Source: Methanobacteriaceae archaeon (lineage in GTDB: Archaea > Methanobacteriota > Methanobacteria > Methanobacteriales > Methanobacteriaceae). From it: a DNA stretch of 11,987 nucleotides. A model generated the notes under the pieces. The model had not been told where the DNA came from. It worked only from the letters and a program-made list of their open reading frames with translations, and searched no databases. A program made the translations under genes and the position numbers. Positions within the stretch are counted from its first letter, which is position 1; every line of letters starts with the position of its first letter. Positions 6,191 to 11,987 of this stretch are shown piece after piece. The DNA is taken from positions 1 through 11,987 of the forward strand of contig CAAFWR010000055.1 in NCBI GenBank assembly GCA_900766745.1. Reading direction: 5' to 3'.

Positions 6191-6625
6191 CTATTTCGTG
6201 GAATTCTCCAGTTTTACTGACGAAAAGTCTTCAATGACTGTTACAGTTACAATACCTGTGTTTTTATCAACCTGAACATCTGCAGCTGTAATTGGAGTAA
6301 CAGATGTACCAGGTACCGTCGACAGCGTTGCTAAATCCTGTGCCGTTTGAATTGCATCTTGAAGGGCAACTTCCCTTTTAGATGTTTTTAAAATATCCCC
6401 ATAAATTATACTACCACTTCTTAAACCAGATTGCATTACATTGGATCTTATAGTCTCTACAGGAACTAAATCATTTCCTTTAACAATAATGCCTGAAATT
6501 GGCACACCATCTGTAACTTCAGGTGATGATGCAAATGCCACATAGGTTATCAAACGTCCACAAAGAATTAAAATAAACGCCAATAATAAAATAATTAAGG
6601 TGTCCCTTCTAATCTTTATTAACAT
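6191..6625 (-). CDS. single-pass membrane protein with a POTRA-like extracytoplasmic domain
   Basis: The 144 residues comprise a short basic N-terminus, one membrane helix (about 8-31) and an outside domain. From residue 42 it reads like a POTRA domain: strand PISGIIVKGN (42-51), LVPVETIRSNV, a G-x-R-x-G turn (67-71), a helical stretch (about 76-100) and last strands ADVQVD and GIVTVTVIED (124-133). POTRA domains occur in BamA/TamA and in FtsQ/DivIB, where a single helix anchors the domain next to cell-wall synthesis. This protein has the FtsQ-like layout but is shorter. The ATG has GAGGATGA upstream and a good TATA box before that. It is first in a unit with the exported zinc-ribbon protein, directly after the pseudomurein genes. 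The POTRA call is from pattern alone. It could be another alpha/beta fold. Confidence 0.75.
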   Translation of the reverse strand: MLIKIRRDTLIILLLAFILILCGRLITYVAFASSPEVTDGVPISGIIVKGNDLVPVETIRSNVMQSGLRSGSIIYGDILKTSKREVALQDAIQTAQDLATLSTVPGTSVTPITAADVQVDKNTGIVTVTVIEDFSSVKLENSTK

Positions 6626-6668
6626 GTTTCATCCTCATTATTATTTTTCAATATAATCTTTATAGGAT

Positions 6669-6676
6669 TATATAAA
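6669..6676 (-). promoter_or_regulatory. TATA box of the POTRA-like / exported-protein unit
   Basis: The minus strand carries a perfect TTTATATA, preceded by T-rich DNA. Transcription should start near 6646, with a leader of about 20 nt that holds the GAGGATGA ribosome binding site. This separates the unit from the upstream Mur ligase gene. Confidence 0.6.
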
Positions 6677-6690
6677 AATAAAAAATAAAT
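6674..6690 (-). terminator. T-rich terminator after the Mur ligase
   Basis: About 45-60 bases after the Mur ligase stop the minus strand reads TTTATTTTTTATTTTT, a likely termination signal. It overlaps the next promoter, an arrangement often seen in compact archaeal genomes. Confidence 0.4.
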
Positions 6691-6733
6691 TACATAACTA
6701 TATTAATATAACATAATATATAATGTTTCCCCA

Positions 6734-8158
6734 TTATAGCATATCTTTCAAAATATCAGAAGCCGGGTCCATTCCTTGAGCTCCTATTAATAATATCACA
6801 TCATCTTTAGAAGCACGATTGTAAACACTTTTCAAAGTATCTTCAAGAGTGTTAAAATAAGCAAAATCAATATTATTTTTATTTAAAGTATCGAAAAAAA
6901 CATTACGTTCATCATCATGAACAGTGTTTAAGTTATCGACAACATCTGCACTAGATGAAATTGTTAAATCGATATCTTCATTAAAACTGTCTACAAGAGC
7001 CTCAACATTGAGTTTATTAATATCTATACCACGAGAACCTCTAATAGAACAAGCGATAAAAAGTTTTTTGCCTTTAGAAACTAACTTTAAAGTTTCTTTT
7101 ATAGTGGCTTTAATACCGTCGGGATTGTGAGCAAAATCATCGATTATCAATGGCTCCTCATTGATTTTTGAAAATCTTCTATTGAGAGATTTATAAGATT
7201 TAACACCATTTTTAATATCTTCAATATCGATACCTAATGCAATACATGCCCCTACAGCAGATAGAATATTTTGAATAAAATGATAGCTATTAAATGGCAA
7301 TTCATGAGGCTTTAAAATTGTATCTCCATTATAAATTATGCCATCATCATAGTAAATAGCATTTTCAACATCATTTAATGGAGACATAGAACAATAATAG
7401 TTATTTTTACAGGAGTCAATATTCATTACAAGTTCATCGTCATGGTTTAAAATAACTGAATCCTTGATAGCTTCGGGAACAGCTTGAATTTCATCAAAAA
7501 CCTCTTCAACGGAATTTACAAGACCAATATGATCCATAGCTATGTTTGTAATAACCCCTACATCTGCACCAACTGCATCTGCCATTAAATAAGCATGATT
7601 CTTCATTAAGTTACCTAACCAACCTTGAACCTCTGAAACCTCAATAACCAGGTAATCTAAAGGCCCGTTGTCAATAACTTCACTAGCTATTAAATTAGCT
7701 ACCATAGGATCAATTAAAGTGTTAAATTCAGATTCCGAATCGGTGTTAGTAAAAACTCTGAATCCTGCATGATTCAATATATGGTAAATTAAATGTGAAG
7801 TTGTGGATTTTCCATTGGTTCCAGTAATAATAACATTTTTAGAATTAGAACTAAAGTTAGCAATAGCATGTTTTAAAGCATAAGCGTTAGCCAATTCTAT
7901 TTTATCAACAACAATTAAAGGAAAATTAAGCTCTTCTGCTTTTTCAATAGCTCCCTCCTTTGGATTTTGAGTTATTAAGCATGAGATATTTTTAGATGCA
8001 GCTATTTCAACACCCCTTCCATTAATCCAGTGCCTTATAACAATATCGCCATTATCTGCATTGTTTAAAAATAAAAATCTTCCTGTAAAATCTGTAAAAA
8101 AATCATCTGCCCCTTTGATTTTACCATTGATTGAACTAGCTAAATTTTGAATATCCAT
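6734..8158 (-). CDS. Mur ligase family amide-bond ligase, probable pseudomurein peptide ligase (pMurE-like)
   Basis: Mur ligases add amino acids to a nucleotide-linked peptide through an ATP-made acyl phosphate. In pseudomurein-walled methanogens, homologues are thought to build the all-L pentapeptide. The 474 residues show an N-terminal nucleotide-binding-like domain (about 1-105), P-loop GTNGKST (113-119), EVSEVQG (173-179) in place of the usual E-x-S-S, VITNIAMDH (202-210), NRRF (326-329), DDFAHNPDG (340-348) and GAQGMDPASD (459-468). The lysine that is carbamylated in MurD, MurE and MurF, expected about 14 residues after the His of TNIAMDH, is not seen. The ATG has AGGTG 8 bases upstream. 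It follows the MraY-like gene by 27 bases, so the two probably share a transcript. The amino acid it adds cannot be read from the sequence. Confidence 0.88.
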   Translation of the reverse strand: MDIQNLASSINGKIKGADDFFTDFTGRFLFLNNADNGDIVIRHWINGRGVEIAASKNISCLITQNPKEGAIEKAEELNFPLIVVDKIELANAYALKHAIANFSSNSKNVIITGTNGKSTTSHLIYHILNHAGFRVFTNTDSESEFNTLIDPMVANLIASEVIDNGPLDYLVIEVSEVQGWLGNLMKNHAYLMADAVGADVGVITNIAMDHIGLVNSVEEVFDEIQAVPEAIKDSVILNHDDELVMNIDSCKNNYYCSMSPLNDVENAIYYDDGIIYNGDTILKPHELPFNSYHFIQNILSAVGACIALGIDIEDIKNGVKSYKSLNRRFSKINEEPLIIDDFAHNPDGIKATIKETLKLVSKGKKLFIACSIRGSRGIDINKLNVEALVDSFNEDIDLTISSSADVVDNLNTVHDDERNVFFDTLNKNNIDFAYFNTLEDTLKSVYNRASKDDVILLIGAQGMDPASDILKDML

Positions 8159-8185
8159 GAAAAAACACCTGAAAAAAGGAAAAAA

Positions 8186-9253
8186 TTAGAATAATAATAC
8201 TCTTCCAATGATTCCAATTGCACATAATGCAACAGTACCTAACCAGTAAAGAGAAACTATTTTAACTTCAGACATTCCTCTATGATTTAAGGTGTGGTGA
8301 AGTGGTTCAACAGGCAAATTAATTATATGTGCCCTGTGAAGAAGACTTACAATAACCGAAAATATTGGAACTCCTAATGACAAAACACCGAAGTAAGGAA
8401 TATCACATATAAGAACTGCAGTTGCAAAACCTACACCCAATATAAAAGATCCAGTATCACCCATGAAAATTGAAGCAGGATATCGATTAAATATTAAGAA
8501 TCCTAAACATATTCCAGCTAGAATTGCAAATGGTGGAAGAATATCTGGTCTTCCAATAATCCAACCATAAATACAACATGAAATCGAAGCAATTGTAATA
8601 ATACCTGCAGCTAAACCATCCATTCCATCAATAAGATTTACAGCATTTATTGCTCCTAAAATAGCTATTATAACTACTGGAAACATTAGCCAACCTAAGC
8701 TGAAACCACCAAGATTGGTTACATAACCAGTTAGACCTAATAAAAGACCAATAAATATTTGACAGAGAATTTTAGGTAGTTCTTCAGGTTCTAGTTTAAT
8801 TGGAACCTCACCAACTAACTCTACTTTTCCATCTTCAAGTAGTTTATCAACTTCTGCTTTTGCTTTTGGTGTAGCTACTCTAACTTCCTCATCAGGTTTA
8901 ACTTCCAATCTTCCAAGGTTAATTACTTTTTTAGAAGTGTTTACAACAAGTTTTTGAACCTCAGTAATTTGAAGGCCTATTAAATCATCAACAAGACCGA
9001 AGATTCCTCCTGCAAGCATCATGAAAGAAAATATAAGTATTATGGTATTTTTGTAGTAAATAGAAGTAACTAATAAAATAGTAAATAGAAATGCGATTCC
9101 TCCCATTGTAGGAGTCCCTATTTTATGTTTATGTTCACTAACTATCGGGCTATCCCCTATTTTTGCTCTAATAAGTATTCTTCTTACATACCATGTGAAA
9201 AATGCAGAAGCAAAAAAGGTCAAAATAAATAAAACAAAAATATCATAATTCAT
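8186..9253 (-). CDS. MraY-like glycosyl-1-phosphate transferase, probable pseudomurein precursor transferase
   Basis: This polytopic membrane enzyme of the MraY/WecA superfamily probably moves the UDP-linked pseudomurein precursor onto polyprenyl phosphate at the inner face of the membrane. About ten hydrophobic segments are visible in 355 residues. Signature motifs are GTPTMGGI (46-53), LVDD (87-90), NAVNLIDGMDGLA (203-215), FNRYPASIFMGDTGS (255-269) and PLHH (317-320). GTPTMGG is specific to MraY rather than WecA. Two features differ from bacterial MraY: a charged insert of about 55-60 residues (about 105-160) after the VDD region, and HHT where bacterial MraY has the HHH triad. The ATG has a weak GTGAT-like ribosome binding site. 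It lies between the CarB-like and Mur ligase genes. Confidence 0.9.
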   Translation of the reverse strand: MNYDIFVLFILTFFASAFFTWYVRRILIRAKIGDSPIVSEHKHKIGTPTMGGIAFLFTILLVTSIYYKNTIILIFSFMMLAGGIFGLVDDLIGLQITEVQKLVVNTSKKVINLGRLEVKPDEEVRVATPKAKAEVDKLLEDGKVELVGEVPIKLEPEELPKILCQIFIGLLLGLTGYVTNLGGFSLGWLMFPVVIIAILGAINAVNLIDGMDGLAAGIITIASISCCIYGWIIGRPDILPPFAILAGICLGFLIFNRYPASIFMGDTGSFILGVGFATAVLICDIPYFGVLSLGVPIFSVIVSLLHRAHIINLPVEPLHHTLNHRGMSEVKIVSLYWLGTVALCAIGIIGRVLLF

Positions 9254-9275
9254 TTTATCACACGAGTTTTAAATT

Positions 9276-9310
9276 ATCAAATAATAATTTGATTATAATA
9301 ATATATATAA
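9276..9310 (-). promoter_or_regulatory. possible TATA box and hairpin upstream of the MraY-like gene
   Basis: Right after the CarB-like stop the minus strand has TTATATATAT (9310-9301), which would place transcription start near 9280. A perfect 7-bp inverted repeat, ATCAAAT (9276-9282) and ATTTGAT (9287-9293), with a 4-base loop, lies just downstream. It could be a weak terminator or operator. The gap is only 57 bases, so read-through from the CarB-like gene is equally possible. Confidence 0.35.
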
Positions 9311-10405
9311 TTACTTTGTTAATTGATCTGCCAAATCTTTAAGATCATCTTCTGATTTGGCTCTTATTGTAATTCTTTGGTATCCTTCAGGACCATGGAC
9401 TATAAAATCATCATCTTCAAATGATTTAAGTGGTAAATGTGGATTTTTACCATTATAAACTCCTACCGGAATCTCAGTGGCAAAGTAATTCTCTGTTTTA
9501 TCTTCAATATTTTCCCTACTAAATTCGCCAATAGCCATATTAATAATTTCATGAAGGGAGTTAATATTGCAGGTTCCAGTAGTGAGATAACGGGTTCCGT
9601 TAGGTCTTGTGTTAACTTCAATTACAAAGACTTCCCCATTTTTGGAATACATAAAATCCATTTCAAAAATTCCATCAGAATTAAGTTGTTCAGCTACTTT
9701 ATATGCTGTTTCTTTGATAATTCCATTGTCTAATCCGTTAATAGCTAATGGTCCTGTTTTAATTTTATTTAAAGGATGTGTTCCTGAAAGTGTGGTCTCT
9801 CCTTTATATATTGGTTCTAAAGGAACAACTTCACCATCGTAGGCTAAAACTTCAATTGAGATTTCAGAGCCTTCAACAAATTTCTCGCATAATGCCTGAT
9901 CAAATTCTTTGAAGTATTCTTCAACATCCTTTATAGACTGAGCTATTTTAATATCTTTTCCGCCTTGGCCTTCACCTTGTTTTAAAACTACTGGAAAGTC
10001 CAATTTAAGCTCGTTAGGACTTTCTATAACCTGGTAATCTGGAGTATTAATATCATTGCTTTCAAAGAATTCTTTTGTATTGATTTTATTTGATGTTAAT
10101 CTAACTGCTTCAACATCACTAGCTATTACTGGAACCCCATATTCCCCTTCCAATTCCTCTTTCATAATAGCTACATCCATAAGAGGAGGATCTATTCCTA
10201 TAAGTGGAATGACTGCATCTACGTTTCGTTCAATAGCTATCTTTTTAGGTTCATCCATCCCTCTTGAAACGATTATAACCTCATCTGGCAAATCCAGATT
10301 TTCTGCATTTTCATTTGATTCTGTTAAAATTGAATAGATGTTTTTTTCTTTGACATAATAGTCTACATCATCATATAATCTTGATCCGATAAATAAAATT
10401 TTCAT
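9311..10405 (-). CDS. ATP-grasp ligase, CarB-like protein of the pseudomurein gene cluster
   Basis: ATP-grasp enzymes join a carboxylate to an amine or thiol through an acyl phosphate. This 364-residue protein has a pre-ATP-grasp Rossmann-like domain (about 1-100). The ATP-grasp fold follows, with PVVLKQGEGQGGKD (138-151), EKFVEGSEISIEV (174-186), and the magnesium-site region GIFEMDF (245-251) to VIEVNTRPNGT (261-271). It is the size of one synthetase half of carbamoyl-phosphate synthase (whole CarB is over 1000 residues), so it is not a working CPSase large subunit. A CarB-like ATP-grasp protein next to MraY and Mur ligases is a known feature of pseudomurein-producing methanogens. Its substrate is not established. 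Its ATG overlaps the upstream protease stop (ATGA) and has GAGGAT upstream. Confidence 0.85.
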   Translation of the reverse strand: MKILFIGSRLYDDVDYYVKEKNIYSILTESNENAENLDLPDEVIIVSRGMDEPKKIAIERNVDAVIPLIGIDPPLMDVAIMKEELEGEYGVPVIASDVEAVRLTSNKINTKEFFESNDINTPDYQVIESPNELKLDFPVVLKQGEGQGGKDIKIAQSIKDVEEYFKEFDQALCEKFVEGSEISIEVLAYDGEVVPLEPIYKGETTLSGTHPLNKIKTGPLAINGLDNGIIKETAYKVAEQLNSDGIFEMDFMYSKNGEVFVIEVNTRPNGTRYLTTGTCNINSLHEIINMAIGEFSRENIEDKTENYFATEIPVGVYNGKNPHLPLKSFEDDDFIVHGPEGYQRITIRAKSEDDLKDLADQLTK

Positions 10406-10884
10406 ATTATCCTCTTTATGACTTCTATTAGGTTATCTGCACCTTCTTTTACTTTTGGTGTTAGTGCATTAGCAAATTCCATTAATTTTGGTTCAATACC
10501 AATAAATACTACTTTAAAATCCATGTCTTTCTCTAGATATTTGACAAAATAAGATAATGACATTGAGTGTGTTGAAATTCCAATATTGTTAAAATCATTC
10601 CTATCTACTATTTTAACAATTCCAGGATCTTCATTCATTAAACAAGCATCGATTATTATTAAATGTGATGGTTGTTCCTTTCTAATTTTACCGGTGAAGT
10701 TTTCAGGAACTGTTTGAGCATCAATTAAAAGAACATTATCTGATGAAATATCTTTTAGATTGTCAATAACATAAGGACCTACTCCATCATCAGATTTTAG
10801 ATTATTTCCAATTCCTAAAATAATCAATTTTGAGTAATTTGAGATTTTGTCTTTTAAATTATCTTCAATTGAAATTTTAAACAC
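10402..10884 (-). CDS. hycI: hydrogenase maturation endopeptidase, HycI type
   Basis: This nickel-dependent check-point protease removes the C-terminal tail of a [NiFe]-hydrogenase large subunit once the metal site is filled. Along 160 residues it follows E. coli HycI closely: LGIGNNLKSDDGVGP (23-37), LLIDAQTVPENF (52-63), IIIDACLMNEDPG (76-88), STHSMSLS (104-111) and FIGIEPKLMEF (127-137). The three expected metal ligands are present as Asp32 or Asp33, Asp79 and His106. The start is GTG, directly after the stop of the methyltransferase gene with no gap, so translation is probably coupled. It overlaps the next gene by 4 bases. In a methanogen the target could be the F420-reducing or an energy-converting hydrogenase. 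The sequence does not say which. Confidence 0.92.
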   Translation of the reverse strand: MFKISIEDNLKDKISNYSKLIILGIGNNLKSDDGVGPYVIDNLKDISSDNVLLIDAQTVPENFTGKIRKEQPSHLIIIDACLMNEDPGIVKIVDRNDFNNIGISTHSMSLSYFVKYLEKDMDFKVVFIGIEPKLMEFANALTPKVKEGADNLIEVIKRII

Positions 10885-11673
10885 CTACTCGTAACATGCT
10901 TCAATAGTTTGAATTCCTTTTCCCATAGTATATTTTAATCTTAGTTTTATTAAATCATTGTATTTAACATTTTTTTCTTTTAATGGAATTAATAAAGGTG
11001 GATTTAACATAGGTGTAGGTCCGCAGATAATATTTTCAGAAAGTAATGTGTAAGTGGTTATTTTAATACCATTTACTTTAGAATCCTTATTGATTCTGAA
11101 ACTTAAAATATCATTAAAGTTCTCTTTGAATTCATCTAAGAAATCAATATTGTCATATATTATAGTGTCTGATAAAACCTCATATTCAGTATTTGATTCT
11201 ATATCATCATAATGAATATTTTCTCTTGGCATCTTGACAAGTTCTGCTGTGTTAATAATAGCTTTAGGGATTATTTCTCCATTTTCTTTAAGATATTTTT
11301 TAGCATGAAGTAATACTGGAACTTGTTCCTCATCGATTAATGCTGTGTCTAACATTTCACATACGATTAAATCAGCATTTTTTGGAAATTCAAAGGTGGT
11401 CCCGTCAGCGTTTATAACTTCAATGTTTTTAAATTCTTTAAGATTTTCTTTTGTGTAATCAGCCACTTTAAGGTCTATTTCAATAGCTATTATTTCTTTA
11501 AAATAGTCTTTACTAAAAAAAGAAAGTATTCCACTACCACACCCTATATCAAACTCAGTTAAGTTAGAACAATCTCTTGTGGTAGCAAAATCTTTAATGG
11601 CCTCATAAAATACTGCCAACCTTTCATTGTCTTTTAATAAATCATAATGATAGGGGGTTGTTTTGAATTTCAT
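10885..11673 (-). CDS. class I SAM-dependent methyltransferase, PRMT-like (COG4076-type)
   Basis: The 262 residues show SAM motif I DIGCGSGIL (42-50), the acidic ribose-binding residue in AIEID (63-67), NADGTTF (88-94) and CEMLDTALIDEEQVP (105-119). The last segment resembles the double-glutamate loop of protein arginine methyltransferases: Glu106 and Glu115 are 9 apart, as in PRMT1. A beta-rich C-terminal part (about 135-262) also suits the PRMT-type barrel. COG4076 members are labelled predicted RNA methylases, and the true substrate is unknown. It starts 2 bases after the NikR stop with no ribosome binding site visible, and touches the hydrogenase protease gene, so all three probably share one mRNA. 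Confidence 0.85.
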   Translation of the reverse strand: MKFKTTPYHYDLLKDNERLAVFYEAIKDFATTRDCSNLTEFDIGCGSGILSFFSKDYFKEIIAIEIDLKVADYTKENLKEFKNIEVINADGTTFEFPKNADLIVCEMLDTALIDEEQVPVLLHAKKYLKENGEIIPKAIINTAELVKMPRENIHYDDIESNTEYEVLSDTIIYDNIDFLDEFKENFNDILSFRINKDSKVNGIKITTYTLLSENIICGPTPMLNPPLLIPLKEKNVKYNDLIKLRLKYTMGKGIQTIEACYE

Positions 11674-11675
11674 GA

Positions 11676-11987
11676 TTAATGAAAGTGATTATGGTCATGA
11701 GAATGAGGCTCTTTAAAGTCTTCACCGCTTGCTGTACTTGTAAGTTTTACGTGTTCAACACCTTTAAGTCTCATCATTTTTTCAGTTAGTGCACGGATGT
11801 TTTGTATATCCCCATTGACTATGATAATTTCCATACAGTATTTTTCAGTCATGTGGATATGCATACTAGTGATGATTTCTTCTCTAAAGCCATGTTGGAT
11901 TTCAGCTAAATCTTCCATTACTCCAGTGAAGTGATGATCATAGATTATTGTTATGATACCTATCCTATTTCCTTCCATTTCATTCAT
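11676..11987 (-). CDS. nikR: NikR-type nickel-responsive regulator, C-terminal part (cut by the window edge)
   Basis: NikR is a ribbon-helix-helix repressor that binds DNA when nickel fills its C-terminal ACT-like domain. Only the last 103 residues are inside the window, and the DNA-binding N-terminus lies beyond 11987. The leading Met is internal, not the start. The nickel ligands are conserved with exact spacing: His32, His43, His45 and Cys51 of this fragment (QHG, MHIH, KYC), matching E. coli His76, His87, His89 and Cys95. The C-terminus adds an alternating His tail, HSHDHNHFH (95-103). It heads the methyltransferase-hycI run, so a nickel sensor sits with a nickel-enzyme maturation protease. 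Confidence 0.93.
   Translation of the reverse strand: MNEMEGNRIGIITIIYDHHFTGVMEDLAEIQHGFREEIITSMHIHMTEKYCMEIIIVNGDIQNIRALTEKMMRLKGVEHVKLTSTASGEDFKEPHSHDHNHFH

Noticed and set aside
6191..6193. TAG between the two same-frame genes as a pyrrolysine or read-through codon
   Set aside because: The second gene has its own ribosome binding site and signal peptide, and other genes here use TAG as an ordinary stop.
6734..8158. Folylpolyglutamate synthase, coenzyme F430 ligase (CfbE) or cyanophycin synthetase as the identity of the Mur ligase
   Set aside because: The fold is shared, but the neighbouring MraY-like and CarB-like genes make a wall peptide ligase more likely. The alternative is not fully excluded.
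9311..10405. Carbamoyl-phosphate synthase large subunit
   Set aside because: The protein is about a third of CarB length with one ATP-grasp unit and sits among wall genes.
1..11987. CRISPR arrays, insertion sequences, attachment sites or tRNA genes
   Set aside because: No repeat-spacer pattern, transposase, integrase, terminal repeats or tRNA-like fold was found.

Overview
The window looks like chromosomal DNA of a low-GC methanogen of the Methanobacteriales, most likely Methanobrevibacter or a close relative. The reasons are AT-rich DNA, archaeal information and proteolysis genes (PAN, aMBF1, THUMP tRNA methyltransferase), archaeal TATA boxes, GGAGGTGAT-type ribosome binding sites, a box C/D guide RNA, and a MraY-like / Mur-ligase / CarB-like trio typical of pseudomurein-walled methanogens. 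No mobile element, CRISPR array or tRNA gene was seen. It is densely packed, and every gene except aMBF1 is on the minus strand.

The layout is described from right to left, in the direction of minus-strand transcription. (1) 11987-10402: the C-terminal part of a NikR nickel regulator, a PRMT-like SAM methyltransferase and a HycI-type hydrogenase maturation protease, with gaps of 2 and 0 bases. (2) 10405-6734: an ATP-grasp 'CarB-like' protein that overlaps the protease by 4 bases, then a MraY-like glycosyl-phosphate transferase and a Mur ligase. These are proposed to build the pseudomurein peptide and load the precursor on its lipid carrier. (3) 6625-4466: behind its own TATA box, a small membrane-anchored protein with a POTRA-like domain, a 417-residue exported, C-terminally anchored protein with a zinc ribbon, and a small DUF356-like protein. 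(4) 4465-3968, plus strand: the transcription factor aMBF1, divergent from PAN. (5) 3755-2431: PAN, the proteasome ATPase, with a box C/D sRNA in its 3' untranslated region. (6) 2356-215: a two-helix PH-domain protein with a tyrosine-rich repeat tail, coupled to the tRNA G10 methyltransferase.

The clearest unlisted structure is the 62-nt box C/D sRNA at 2492-2431. It has a 6-bp terminal stem, C, D', C' and D boxes, two 12-nt guides and a 3-nt D'-C' spacer. The most suggestive protein-level observation is the POTRA-like anchored protein paired with an exported zinc-ribbon protein directly after the cell-wall genes, a candidate envelope-assembly or division module. Stretches without genes are all under 300 bases: 1-214, 2357-2501, 3756-3967, 6626-6733 and 9254-9310. 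They hold promoters, T-run terminators and the sRNA.
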